Part shown: positions 33,707 to 42,350 of the stretch, piece after piece | Position numbering within the stretch: position 1 is the stretch's first letter | Layout of the letters: each line of letters starts with the position of its first letter | Source: Coriobacteriaceae bacterium | Lineage (GTDB): Bacteria; Actinomycetota; Coriobacteriia; Coriobacteriales; Eggerthellaceae | DNA: 64,000 bases | Assembly: GCA_015062685.1 (NCBI GenBank) | Contig: SUUE01000010.1 | Coordinates: 25,720 to 89,719, forward strand | Reading direction: 5' to 3' | Made by a program: the position numbers and the translations under genes | Notes under the pieces: model-generated | Seen by the model: only the letters and a program-made list of their open reading frames with translations | What the model was told of the DNA's origin: nothing | Database searches by the model: none

Positions 33707-36475
33707 CTACAAAACCCCCTTTATTTGTAGAGCCGTTTCCAAAACGCCGCGCGCCTTGAGCGCCGCATTATCGGAAAACTCGCTGTCCACAGCCTCTTCC
33801 AAAACGATGGCGATGACCACTTGGGGATCGCTATCGGGGCCTGCGTAACCAATGAACCAGCTGTCGTCGCTCGACTTGCCCGTCTCCGCCGTGCCGGTCT
33901 TGCCCGCGACAGTCACGCCGTCGATGTTTGCATACATGCCGGTGCCGGACGTAACGACGTCCTCGAGCACCTTGCCAACGCGTTCGGCGATGCTGCTATC
34001 GACTGCGCGGAGATAGGCCGAAGGACTCGCCGTAAAGCTGCGCTGCCCGTTCGCGTTGTAAACGCCCTCGACGAGGTAGGGCTTCATAATCGTGCCGTCG
34101 TTGGCGATGGCGCAGGCCACCAGCCCCATCTCGAGGACCGTTGCGAACGGGCCGATCTGCTCCTCGTTGCCCACCGGCTGGCCGGCGGCCGCCCACGCGG
34201 TCTCCCATTCGGTCATCTCGGACGGGATGCCCATGATGGATTCGGCCACGGGCAAATCGAAGTCGAGGTTCTGGTCGAACCCGAACTTGTCGGCTCCCGC
34301 CACCAGCTTTTCAGCGCCGAGCTCAACGCCCAGCTGGGCGAACACGGTGTTCGACGAGTACACGGTTGCGAGGGCCACCGTTATCGGGCCGAGGGAATTG
34401 CCGTTGAAATTCGTGACCTTGCCGCCGCCGATGGTCATCTCGCCGGGCGAATTGTAGACGCTGTTCTCCGTCGCCACGCCGTCCTCGAGGGCGGTGGACA
34501 ACGTGACCACCTTGAACGTGGAGCCGGGCGCATACTGCGACTGCGTGGCGCGGTTGAGGAGAGAGCTCACCGAATCATCGGTCTCGGCCTGCGCGAGCAC
34601 CGATTCGAAATCCGAGGCGTCGTACGTGGGCGACGATGCCATTGCCAGGACCGCTCCCGTCTTCGGGTCGATCACCACGCAGGCGCCCGTATACCCGGCA
34701 AGCGCGTCTTGCGCAGCCTTCTGGATGGAAGAGTCGATGGTGAGCACGACGTCGTTGCCCGGCTGGCTTATGCCCGCTTGGGCGTTTAACACATCGAGCC
34801 ACGTTGCGTAGTGCTGCTCGCCGGTGAGCGTTTCGTTGTAGGAAGACTCGATGCCGCTCGTTCCGAACCTCTCGGAGCAATAGCCCACGACTTGGGACGC
34901 GAGGTCGCCAGCGGGGTAGTCGCGTGAGTATTCGCCATTTGCCTCTTCGTTGCTCTGGGCCAGCACCACGCCATCTGCCGTAAGGATGCTTCCGCGCTTG
35001 ATCTTGGCCTGCTTGGCGGCAGTGTGGTTGTTGCCCGGCATGCTCTGGTAGTCCTTCGCCTGCACGACCATGATGAGCGTCAAGTTGGCGACGAGCAGGA
35101 CAAAGAGAGCGGCAAGAATGATGATGCCCGTAGTGAGGCGCTTGCCGAGCGACACGCGCCCGAGCACGCTGTTCGAATGGAGGGAAGCCGTGGCGTTGGT
35201 CATCTCTTGGCCCACGCCCGTGCCCTCGTCGCCGCAGCGGAGCAATAGGCCCACCGCGATGAAACTCGAGAGCAGCGACGAACCGCCCTGGCTGATGAAC
35301 GGAAGCGTGATGCCCGTCAGAGGGATGATGCGCGTAATGCCGCCCACGATGATGAACGCCTGCAGGCAGATGGTCGTGGTAAGGCCCGCGGCCACGAGCG
35401 AGCTGAAATCGCTCCTCGCGCGCGCCGCCGTCACGTAACCGCGGATCGCGAAGCTCAGGTAGAGCAGCAGCACGCCCGCCGCGCCGAGCAGGCCGCTCTC
35501 CTCGGCAATTGCCGCGAAGATGTAGTCGCTCTCGACGAAGGGGATCTGGTCGGCCAGGCCGCGCCCGATGCCCACGCCGAACAAGTCGCCGTCCGCCATC
35601 GAGTAGAGGCCCTGCACCATCTGGTAGCCCTCGTCCTGAGGGCTTGCGAAGGGGTCGATCCAGTTGGCCACGCGGGTCTGGACATGGCCGAACATGCCAT
35701 AGGCCGCGACGATGCCCAGGAACATGAGCAAGAAGCCGATTACCAGGTAGAACTTCTTCCCCGTAGCCACGTAGAGCATTGCCAGGAACACGAAGAAGAA
35801 CACGAGGGCGCTGCCGAGGTCCTTCTCGAAGGCCACGATGAGCAATGCGATGACCCACATGAGCAGAAGCGGCGCCAGCGTGCGGATGTCGGGAAGCTTG
35901 AACGGGCCGATGCGCCACGTGAACACCGAGAGCATCTCACGGTTGGTCGCCAGGTAACCGCCGACGAAGAGCACGATGACGATCTTCGCAAGCTCGCCGG
36001 GCTGGAACGAGAACGGGCCGATGGCCAGCCAAATGCGGCTGCCGTAATGCTCGACGCCGATGACGGGGAACAGCGGCGAGAGCAACAGCAGGAAGCCGAG
36101 AATCATGAGCGTGTACTTGTAGTTGGCCAGCTTCTCTATTCTGCGCGACACCACGAGCGTGAGCACCATGGCCGCAACGCCCACGAACAGCCACGCCACC
36201 TGGTTAGCCGCCAAATTGGGCGCCAACCGCGTGACGAAGGCGATGCCGATGCCGGAAAGCGCGAACACGATGGGAAGGATTGCTGGGTCCGCATCGGGCG
36301 CGAGGAAGCGCGTAGCGATATGGGCCGCAATGAAAGCGGCGAACAGCCCTATGGGAACGCCGAGCGTCGTCAGCCCAAGCCGCTCGCCCGCGTTGAGCGC
36401 GAGCATGGCAAACAGCAAGATGACGATCGGCGCCGCCACGCAAAGGAGTATGAGCTCTAGGTTCCTCCTCGTCAT
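33707..36475 (-). CDS. Fused SEDS glycosyltransferase (RodA/FtsW) and class B penicillin-binding protein
   Basis: One uninterrupted 922-aa reading frame. Residues 1-415 are a SEDS polymerase (10 TM) with WLAIGPFSFQPGELAK, catalytic Asp in EKDLGSAL (~217-223) and PFISQGGSS (~392-400). After a short linker (~416-445), a new TM (~447-470) starts a class B PBP with the transpeptidase triad STFK (652-655), SSN (707-709) and KTG (859-861). In mycobacteria these are the separate neighbours rodA and pbpA. The fusion would hold glycan polymerase and crosslinker at 1:1. The start ATG overlaps the pstP stop (ATGA). An internal ATG at the junction (residue 425) could in principle also give free PBP. Confidence 0.93.
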   Translation of the reverse strand: MTRRNLELILLCVAAPIVILLFAMLALNAGERLGLTTLGVPIGLFAAFIAAHIATRFLAPDADPAILPIVFALSGIGIAFVTRLAPNLAANQVAWLFVGVAAMVLTLVVSRRIEKLANYKYTLMILGFLLLLSPLFPVIGVEHYGSRIWLAIGPFSFQPGELAKIVIVLFVGGYLATNREMLSVFTWRIGPFKLPDIRTLAPLLLMWVIALLIVAFEKDLGSALVFFFVFLAMLYVATGKKFYLVIGFLLMFLGIVAAYGMFGHVQTRVANWIDPFASPQDEGYQMVQGLYSMADGDLFGVGIGRGLADQIPFVESDYIFAAIAEESGLLGAAGVLLLYLSFAIRGYVTAARARSDFSSLVAAGLTTTICLQAFIIVGGITRIIPLTGITLPFISQGGSSLLSSFIAVGLLLRCGDEGTGVGQEMTNATASLHSNSVLGRVSLGKRLTTGIIILAALFVLLVANLTLIMVVQAKDYQSMPGNNHTAAKQAKIKRGSILTADGVVLAQSNEEANGEYSRDYPAGDLASQVVGYCSERFGTSGIESSYNETLTGEQHYATWLDVLNAQAGISQPGNDVVLTIDSSIQKAAQDALAGYTGACVVIDPKTGAVLAMASSPTYDASDFESVLAQAETDDSVSSLLNRATQSQYAPGSTFKVVTLSTALEDGVATENSVYNSPGEMTIGGGKVTNFNGNSLGPITVALATVYSSNTVFAQLGVELGAEKLVAGADKFGFDQNLDFDLPVAESIMGIPSEMTEWETAWAAAGQPVGNEEQIGPFATVLEMGLVACAIANDGTIMKPYLVEGVYNANGQRSFTASPSAYLRAVDSSIAERVGKVLEDVVTSGTGMYANIDGVTVAGKTGTAETGKSSDDSWFIGYAGPDSDPQVVIAIVLEEAVDSEFSDNAALKARGVLETALQIKGVL

Positions 36476-37683
36476 CGGGCAGAAGCAACTCCTCCCGTTG
36501 ACGTGGAGCCCGCAGGCTCCGACGAATCGGACGGTGAAGCCTCGGACGAGGCCGCGCTCGCGGAAGCGGAAGCAGCGGAAGCCTTCTGCTGGGCCAGCTC
36601 CTCGCGATAGGAATCGACGAGCGCGATAGCCTCGTCGACGCTGCTCACGCGCATGCCCTGGGCGATGCGTTCGGAAGCCGATGGGGCCAGGTCCGCAACG
36701 GGCACGTCGGTGTCTTGGACAAGCTCCGAATAGGAGAAGCCCAGCACGTCGCCGGGCACGCCACGGTATACCGCGACCATGCCCTTGTCGTTCTGGGCGA
36801 GGTAGGCAGTGCTGTGCAGGTAGGTGTAGCCACCCCACGCCGCGCCCGCGATGATGCCCACGAGCAGCAGCAGCACGAAGAGAACGGTAATCCAGGTGCG
36901 CACGGCGATGCGGCGGCGCTTCACCTTGGCGGCGCCCTCCGCATCCGCCACGATGACGGTCACATTGTCCAGACCACCGGCGGCAATCGCCTCGTTGACA
37001 AGCGCGGAGGCGCACCTCTGGGGATCTGCCACGCGATTCATGACGGCTTCGATCTCGTCGTCCTCGACCATCGCCGTCAGGCCGTCCGAGCAGAGCAGCA
37101 GGCGGTCGCCGTCCTCGACGTTGATCTCGTAGAGGTCCGGCGTGGTCAGCGGGTCGCTACCGAGCGCCCGCGTGATAACGGATCTGCTGGGATGGACCCG
37201 CGCCTCCTCAGGCGTGATCTGCCCCGCCTCGATCATGTTGGCCATGAGGCTATGGTCACGGGTGAGCTGCGTGAGCTTGCCTCCGTGCAGCAGGTATGCG
37301 CGCGAGTCGCCCACTTGGGCGATGACGAGCTGGTTGCCCTCAAGCATTGCCGCCGTGCACGTGGTGCCCATACCCTCGCGGCCCTCCCCCGCCAGCGCGG
37401 CGTTGATGATGTCGCGGTTTGCCTGCTCAACCGCCATGCCAAGCTCTTCGGCGTCAGCCGTGTCGGGAGCGCATTCGCTGATGGTGGTGACGGCTATTTC
37501 GGAAGCCACCTCGCCGGCGGCGTGCCCTCCCATGCCGTCGGCCACGACGAACAGGGGCGGTTGCACGACGAGGGAGTCCTCGTTCTGCTCGCGCGTGCAG
37601 CCAACATCGGTGCGGCTGCCGAAGGACGTCACCGCGCCCTTCCTCGTGCGCTTGGTTGAATGATATGAGCTTGCTTTTGCCAT
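36472..37683 (-). CDS. pstP: PP2C-family Ser/Thr phosphatase (PstP-like)
   Basis: 403 aa. PPM/PP2C catalytic domain (~18-255) with RTDVGCTREQNEDS, VADGMGGHAAGE (metal-binding Asp/Gly), QVGDSRAYLL, CSDGLT and GGLDNVTVIV. TM at ~273-295, then an extracytoplasmic ~110-residue tail ending in a Ser/Ala/Pro-rich stretch. It reverses PknB phosphorylation. Starts immediately after fhaB (no gap) and overlaps the SEDS/PBP start by 4 nt, so the block is translationally linked. Confidence 0.95.
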   Translation of the reverse strand: MAKASSYHSTKRTRKGAVTSFGSRTDVGCTREQNEDSLVVQPPLFVVADGMGGHAAGEVASEIAVTTISECAPDTADAEELGMAVEQANRDIINAALAGEGREGMGTTCTAAMLEGNQLVIAQVGDSRAYLLHGGKLTQLTRDHSLMANMIEAGQITPEEARVHPSRSVITRALGSDPLTTPDLYEINVEDGDRLLLCSDGLTAMVEDDEIEAVMNRVADPQRCASALVNEAIAAGGLDNVTVIVADAEGAAKVKRRRIAVRTWITVLFVLLLLVGIIAGAAWGGYTYLHSTAYLAQNDKGMVAVYRGVPGDVLGFSYSELVQDTDVPVADLAPSASERIAQGMRVSSVDEAIALVDSYREELAQQKASAASASASAASSEASPSDSSEPAGSTSTGGVASAR

Positions 37684-38097
37684 TTAGCCACGCCTCACGC
37701 GAATCGAGACGTCGCCGACGTTCACGACGTCGTTGTTGTTGAGAGCAACGGGCTCTCCGATCAGCTGGCCGTTGACGGCCGTGCCGTTGGTGGACCCGAG
37801 ATCTTCCACGAACAGGTTCTGCCCCATGAGCGAGAAACGCGCATGGCGGGCGGAAACGTAACCGGCGGCCACCACGATGTCAGCATCGGGCGACCTGCCC
37901 ACGATCACGGGCCCGCGCACGACGATGGACACTCCGCGCAGCTCCTTAGGGCCCTTCTCGACGGAAAGGTTCCAAGTGCGCTCCTTGCGCCGTTGGCCGC
38001 GCACCAAGCCGATGCCCGTCCGCATGATGGCGAACAGGAACAGGTAGAGCAGCGCGACGAATAGCAGACGGCCTATGAGCAAGACAACATCGATCAC
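37684..38097 (-). CDS. fhaB: FhaB/FipA-like FHA-domain membrane protein
   Basis: 137 aa. One N-terminal TM (~4-28), then an FHA domain (~60-135) with the phosphothreonine-binding GRSPDADIV, SARHARF and DLGSTNGTAVNG motifs. The family binds phosphorylated division and envelope proteins downstream of PknA/PknB. Located between fhaA (48 bp gap) and pstP. Confidence 0.93.
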   Translation of the reverse strand: MIDVVLLIGRLLFVALLYLFLFAIMRTGIGLVRGQRRKERTWNLSVEKGPKELRGVSIVVRGPVIVGRSPDADIVVAAGYVSARHARFSLMGQNLFVEDLGSTNGTAVNGQLIGEPVALNNNDVVNVGDVSIRVRRG

Positions 38098-38145
38098 AAG
38101 TGCCTCCGAAGAACTTACAAGCGAGAAGGTTCCGCTTTGCGGCTA

Positions 38146-39228
38146 TTAGATGAGGAACTCGAAATCGGTCTTACCGATGGTGATGGTATCGCCGGGGTAC
38201 AGCGGCTGCGACGCAACCGAGATGCCGTTGACCAGCGTGCCGTTCATCGAACCGAGATCGGTCACGACCCAAATGCCCTGCGCGTTCAGGCGCAGCTCCG
38301 CATGCTTGCGGCTGGCATTGATGTCCTGGACGACGATGTCGTTGCCCGTCTCGCGGCCGAGCGTGAGACGCGTTCCCGCCAGATCGTACGTCCGCTGGTA
38401 GGCGGCATCGACCAATCGGGCGCGCACCGCGCGGTGGTCGGGAGCCTGAGCTGCCGAACCGCCGGCGAAGGCTACCGTGTTTGCCGGCTGAGCTGCAGGC
38501 TGGGGCGCATCGTTGTAGGCCACGGGCGCGTAATCGTCATCGGCCTTATCGCGGTAATCCTCGAAATCCTCGCTGTTGAACGTGTACTCGCCGTAATCGA
38601 TGGAGCGGTCAATCTCCTCCTCGGGCACGTAGGGCAGCGGGGGCTTGCGGCGCTGGGGCGCAGCCGCGCCTGCCGGAGGCGCGTAGTCGAAGTCGTTCCC
38701 CCATGCGTCATCAGCGTATTCGGCTTCGTCGTAGGCGTAGGGATCCTGAACCCGGGGCTGCTGCACGGGCCTTTGCTGCTGCGGGGCCACGCTCCTCTGC
38801 GAACGGGGCTTGATGCCGTAGCGTTCCATCTCCTCGTCGCGCAGCTGGGCCACGATGGGAGCAGCCACCACCTCCGCGATAACGTCGAACTTGCCATGCT
38901 TGAGCCCCTCGTCCACGATGAAGCGGACGAGCGGATGGCCATCCATGGACAGCCCCTCCTGGGCTGCCTTGGCCTCGAGATAGGTCTCGGTTTCGCCTGC
39001 GAGCGTGGGGTAATACCCGAACAGGCGGGCATCGTCGTCGGGGTTCACGAGAACGGTGTAGAGCGTCGGGGCATACTCCTTGCCCGCTCCGACCATGGTG
39101 CCGCGGCGCATCTGCTTCTCGGCCTTCTTTGCGATCTGCACGGGGGAGATGGGGGCACGCGACATTTTCGATGCAGCGCCTTCGACCGTATCTTCCATAC
39201 GGTTTTCGAACTTCGAGAAAATACTCAT
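38146..39228 (-). CDS. fhaA: FhaA-like protein (DUF3662 + FHA)
   Basis: 360 aa, cytoplasmic. The N-terminal DUF3662 domain (~1-130) starts FSKFENRMEDTVEGA as in mycobacterial FhaA. A disordered Gln/Pro/Asp/Tyr-rich linker (~140-260) precedes the C-terminal FHA domain (~280-360) with LGRETGNDIV, SRKHAEL and DLGSMNGTLVNG. In mycobacteria FhaA links PknB signalling to MviN-dependent peptidoglycan synthesis. First gene of the cluster; AAGGAG before ATG 39228. Confidence 0.95.
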   Translation of the reverse strand: MSIFSKFENRMEDTVEGAASKMSRAPISPVQIAKKAEKQMRRGTMVGAGKEYAPTLYTVLVNPDDDARLFGYYPTLAGETETYLEAKAAQEGLSMDGHPLVRFIVDEGLKHGKFDVIAEVVAAPIVAQLRDEEMERYGIKPRSQRSVAPQQQRPVQQPRVQDPYAYDEAEYADDAWGNDFDYAPPAGAAAPQRRKPPLPYVPEEEIDRSIDYGEYTFNSEDFEDYRDKADDDYAPVAYNDAPQPAAQPANTVAFAGGSAAQAPDHRAVRARLVDAAYQRTYDLAGTRLTLGRETGNDIVVQDINASRKHAELRLNAQGIWVVTDLGSMNGTLVNGISVASQPLYPGDTITIGKTDFEFLI

Positions 39229-39274
39229 CGCTACTCCTTTTTTGCTGCGTTTAATGGGTCGTTTTTCTCGCGTG

Positions 39275-39302
39275 TTTATAATCTTAATAATTGTACAACA
39301 AA
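39275..39302 (-). promoter_or_regulatory. Candidate promoter of the fhaA-pknB cluster
   Basis: Minus strand: TTTGTT, 16 bp, then TATAAA (39280-39275), 47 bp before the fhaA start and inside an AT-rich stretch. -35 match is partial. Confidence 0.45.
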
Positions 39303-39352
39303 GTGCTCATCACCACGTAATCGCCGCATTGAAGCAGGTGGCAGGCGCTTTG

Positions 39353-39388
39353 GAAAAGCAAACAGACCAGGGGAATTCCCTGGTCTGC
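39353..39388 (-). terminator. Terminator of tRNA-Thr
   Basis: cagaccaggg / ccctggtctg stem (39363-39387), then TTTTGCTTTT on the minus strand. Confidence 0.85.
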
Positions 39389-39395
39389 TAATTCG

Positions 39396-39471
39396 TGGAG
39401 CCAACGACCGGACTCGAACCGGTGACCTGCGCATTACGAGTGCGCTGCTCTACCAACTGAGCCACGTTGGC
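39396..39471 (-). tRNA. tRNA-Thr(CGT)
   Basis: 76 nt with encoded CCA. Acceptor GCCAACG/CGTTGGC, anticodon arm GCGCA-CTCGTAA-TGCGC with anticodon CGT, T-arm CCGGTTCGAGTCCGG. Confidence 0.97.
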
Positions 39472-39543
39472 AACAGCACTTTTTCAAGTGCGAGTACGAA
39501 TTATATATAAGACGGCGGGCTGGCGCAATTTTGTTTTCCGCCG

Positions 39544-39582
39544 CCACAAAACAACTACGCCGCCCGTTCGAGGCGGCGTAGA
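39544..39582 (-). terminator. Terminator of dat
   Basis: ctacgccgcc / ggcggcgtag stem (39555-39581) directly after the dat stop, followed by TTGTTTTG on the minus strand. Confidence 0.85.
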
Positions 39583-39589
39583 ACGCTCT

Positions 39590-40450
39590 CTATGCAAACG
39601 GGGCGTCGACGCCCGTGTAATCGCGGAACTCCCCAAACACCGCCCGGCGCAACTTGCCGAGGGTCTCGGGATCGCGCCCACCGACGGGCTTCCCGTCGAG
39701 CTCGTTGGCAAACGTGCACAAGTCTCCCGAGGACGTGACGATCACCTCGTCCGCGTCAACGAGCTCCTCGAGGGTGAACGCGCGCTCGATGACGGGCACC
39801 GCCTCGCGATAGCACGCTTGGATGAGGTGCGTCTTCGCGATGCCCCTGAGAATGAACTCGTCATTTGGGTGCGAGTAGAGCACGCCGTCCTTGAGGATGG
39901 AGACGTTCGAGTGCGCGCATTCGGTCACGACCCCATCGCGGTGGAGCACCGCTTCGTAAGCGCCCGCATCGTGGGCGGCCTGCGTATACATGACGGCCGG
40001 CAGCAAGTTGAGTGTCTTGATGTTGCCGTACTGGAAGCGCTTGTCCTCGAGCGAAATAAGCTTGACGGGCACCATTGGGTTCCCTAGGAACTCGGGGCTT
40101 ATGAGCACCCACAGCTTTCCGGGGATGCTGCGGTCGAATGCATGCCCGCGAACGCCGTTGAACCCGCGCGACACCTGCCAGTACACGAAATGAGACGGGC
40201 CCTCGACCTTCGAAAGCAGGTCGGTGAGCAGGGAGCCGAGCTCGTCCTTGCCCATGGGCACCCGGATGCCGAACGCCGCCGCGCTCGAATAGAAGCGGTC
40301 GAGATGGTCTTCCAGGAAACAGACGACCCCGTTCACGCCCATGGTGGCATCGTAAACGCCGTCGCCGAAGTAATGCGACCGGTCATTGAACGGCACCGTC
40401 AACTCGTCCGGCGACCCGACCTTCCCATCGTAATAAGCAATGCTCTGCAC
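39590..40450 (-). CDS. dat: D-amino-acid aminotransferase (class IV PLP enzyme)
   Basis: 286 aa. Fold-type IV aminotransferase: PFNDRSHYFGDGVYD near the N-terminus, the PLP-binding Lys in GNIKTLNLLPAVM (~residue 148), and YEAVLHRDGVVTECAHSNV. The arrangement is closest to bacterial D-alanine transaminases rather than IlvE. It would interconvert D-Ala and D-Glu for peptidoglycan precursors, with pyruvate or 2-oxoglutarate as keto partners. GTG 40450 has AGGAG 6 nt upstream. Monocistronic, with its own terminator. Confidence 0.87.
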   Translation of the reverse strand: MQSIAYYDGKVGSPDELTVPFNDRSHYFGDGVYDATMGVNGVVCFLEDHLDRFYSSAAAFGIRVPMGKDELGSLLTDLLSKVEGPSHFVYWQVSRGFNGVRGHAFDRSIPGKLWVLISPEFLGNPMVPVKLISLEDKRFQYGNIKTLNLLPAVMYTQAAHDAGAYEAVLHRDGVVTECAHSNVSILKDGVLYSHPNDEFILRGIAKTHLIQACYREAVPVIERAFTLEELVDADEVIVTSSGDLCTFANELDGKPVGGRDPETLGKLRRAVFGEFRDYTGVDAPFA

Positions 40451-40584
40451 GTCAGTCTCCTACTCTTATCGCAACTCGCGCCGAACCCAAAGGTCGCGTT
40501 CGCCCAAGGCAAGTCGGCCTCCCTGGCAGTTCGCAACTCTCTCCGCAGCCGAAAAGTCGCAGTTCGCCCAAGGAGGGTCAACGA

Positions 40585-40684
40585 GGGTGTCTGTGGTATC
40601 CGAGATTGACTTGAAAGCCAAACGCATAGGCCTTTGGGCCATGCGCGCCGGCTTGAAAGTCAAGATCGGGTGCCACAGGCGCCC
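40585..40684 (+). repeat. 100-nt long-hairpin element, copy B
   Basis: Same 100-nt length, internal loops and apex region as the element at 21274. Stem bases differ from copy A yet still pair: TGAC/GTCA replaces TGGC/GCCA, and CTGT/ACAG replaces CTGC/GCAG. Five outer-stem positions are T-G/G-T pairs, valid only as wobbles in RNA made from the plus strand. Lies between dat and tRNA-Ser(TGA). Confidence 0.8.
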
Positions 40685-40697
40685 GCAGCGTCGGCCC

Positions 40698-40724
40698 AGC
40701 ACTTTTGCCGTAGGCAAAAGTGCT
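40698..40724. other. Perfect 12-bp hairpin beside tRNA-Ser(TGA)
   Basis: agcacttttgcc / ggcaaaagtgct with a 3-nt loop, 8 bp past the tRNA 3' end on its strand. CTTTTT comes before rather than after the stem on the minus strand, so it is not a standard terminator; it may still stop or process tRNA transcripts. Confidence 0.5.
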
Positions 40725-40731
40725 AAAAAGC

Positions 40732-40819
40732 TGGCGGAGGCGGTAGGATTCGAACCCACGGAACCTTGCGGCTCAACAGTTTTCAAGACTGCCGCCTTCA
40801 ACCACTCGGCCACGCCTCC
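40732..40819 (-). tRNA. tRNA-Ser(TGA)
   Basis: 88 nt with encoded CCA and long variable arm. Acceptor GGAGGCG/CGCCTCC, anticodon loop CTTGAAA with anticodon TGA, T-arm GTGGGTTCGAATCCTAC. Confidence 0.97.
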
Positions 40820-40872
40820 GCACGCGAATTAACAGTATAGATGATTATGGAATGGGCGTCCGTTAATCATCT

Positions 40873-40884
40873 TATAATACGGGC
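40873..40884 (+). promoter_or_regulatory. -10 box of a probable leaderless tadA transcript
   Basis: TATAAT at 40873-40878, then 6 nt, then ATG 40885; no Shine-Dalgarno. Confidence 0.55.
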
Positions 40885-41373
40885 ATGAACGACGAAGCGT
40901 ACATGCGCATGGCCATTGAAGAGGCCCGCCGCGCTGGCGAGGCAGGCGAGGTGCCGATAGGCGCCGTCGTCGTGTACGCGCCCATCGACCGCGGCACGAG
41001 GCGCCCGACGGCGGAGCCGAGGGTCATTGCGCGAGCGGGGAACCGCCGCGAGCGCGACAAGGATCCATCGGGCCACGCGGAATTCACCGCCATGCTGCAG
41101 GCGGCCCAAGAGCTCGACGCTTGGAGGCTGTCCGATTGCACCGTGTACGTGACGCTCGAACCATGCATAATGTGCGCGGGCCTCATGCACCAAGCCCGCA
41201 TCCGACGCTGCGTGTACGGCGCGCCCGACCCGAAGGCCGGGGCGCTGGGAACGCTCTACCAGATCAACTCCGACGAGCGCCTGAACCACACGTTCGAAGC
41301 GACGCCGGGGGTCCTGCAAGACGAATGCGCGGAAATGCTCCGCGAGTTCTTTTCGGCAAGAAGGAAACGATGA
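40885..41373 (+). CDS. tadA: tRNA adenosine(34) deaminase TadA
   Basis: 162-aa zinc deaminase converting A34 to inosine in tRNA-Arg(ACG), which is itself encoded at 27104. The zinc site is HAEF plus EPCIMCAG; the PIGAVVV segment is conserved. An insertion of ~15 residues (RGTRRPTAEPRV region, ~37-50) lies between the first strands. First gene of the tadA-ispE-membrane-protein operon; its stop overlaps the ispE start as ATGA. Probably leaderless. Confidence 0.94.
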   Translation: MNDEAYMRMAIEEARRAGEAGEVPIGAVVVYAPIDRGTRRPTAEPRVIARAGNRRERDKDPSGHAEFTAMLQAAQELDAWRLSDCTVYVTLEPCIMCAGLMHQARIRRCVYGAPDPKAGALGTLYQINSDERLNHTFEATPGVLQDECAEMLREFFSARRKR

Positions 41374-42350
41374 GCGATAACACCACCAACATCACGGCAG
41401 ACGCCATCGCTATCCAGGAGAAGGACGCGTTCCGCTCCCAAGGGTGGCTTAAGCTGGTGGCGCCTGCCAAAGTGAACCTGAACCTGTCGATCGGCGCGCG
41501 CCGCGAGGACGGGTACCACGACGCGATGACCGTGATGCACGCGCTCAACCTGCACGACATCGTCTACGCAAGGCGGGCGCTCCCCGGCATCGCCCCCGAT
41601 GGGCCCATAGTGCGCATGGTCTCATGCGGCGACGTGACCGCACCCGACATTCCGGCGCAGAGCAACATTGCGAGCAAGGCCATCTGCGCGCTCGCCGATG
41701 AAATCGGGGGAAGCGACGTTAGCATCGAGCTGCGCATAGAGAAGAACATCCCCGCCGAGGGGGGCCTGGGCGGCGGCTCGTCCGACGCGGCAGCCGCGCT
41801 CATCGCAGCCGCCCACCTATGGGGCCTGGACGCGGGCCACCCGGCCATCGAGGCCACCGCCCGAAAAATCGGAAGCGATGTCGCGTTCTTTCTGCGCGGC
41901 GGCTGTTCGCTGCACAAGGGCACGGGCGACGAGTTCGTGCGCGCCCTCGCTGCCTCGAAGCGCTCTGTCGCGCTCGTGAAACCCGCAGGCGGCGTATCGA
42001 CCGCGGAAGCCTATCGGGCATTCGACGCGAACCCGCTGCCCACGCCGGAAGATATCAAGGAGAACATGGAGCGAGCCACATCGGCCGACGAGATCAGGCT
42101 GTTCAACAACCTGGCCCCGGCATCCGAGGGCATCATGCCCGAGCTCGCGGAAATCAGGGAATGGCTGAAAGCCCAGCCGAACGTGGAAGATGCGCTGCTC
42201 TGCGGGAGCGGGGCCACCACGTTTGCCGTCTGCAGCGATTTCGCCTCGGCCTGCTCCGTCGTGTCGGCCGCCCGCAAGCGCGGATATTGGGCGAGGGCGA
42301 CCTCGTTCGGTTCCGCCCGGGCCATGATGATCTCGCAGGGGGACGCGTGA
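41370..42350 (+). CDS. ispE: 4-diphosphocytidyl-2-C-methyl-D-erythritol kinase
   Basis: 326-aa GHMP kinase of the MEP isoprenoid pathway. It phosphorylates CDP-ME to CDP-ME-2P. Signature parts are PAKVNLNLSIGARREDGYHD at the substrate site, the glycine-rich ATP loop PAEGGLGGGSSDAAA (~130-144), and the C-terminal LLCGSGATTFAV. A ~25-residue N-terminal extension precedes the usual start. Coupled to tadA and to the following membrane gene by 4-nt overlaps. The MEP pathway implies undecaprenyl and menaquinone supply, in keeping with cytochrome bd. Confidence 0.95.
   Translation: MSDNTTNITADAIAIQEKDAFRSQGWLKLVAPAKVNLNLSIGARREDGYHDAMTVMHALNLHDIVYARRALPGIAPDGPIVRMVSCGDVTAPDIPAQSNIASKAICALADEIGGSDVSIELRIEKNIPAEGGLGGGSSDAAAALIAAAHLWGLDAGHPAIEATARKIGSDVAFFLRGGCSLHKGTGDEFVRALAASKRSVALVKPAGGVSTAEAYRAFDANPLPTPEDIKENMERATSADEIRLFNNLAPASEGIMPELAEIREWLKAQPNVEDALLCGSGATTFAVCSDFASACSVVSAARKRGYWARATSFGSARAMMISQGDA

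Noticed and set aside
40560..40735. Terminator for tRNA-Ser(TGA) at the 12-bp hairpin
   Set aside because: The T-run lies before, not after, the stem on the tRNA strand, so it was listed only as a hairpin of unknown role.
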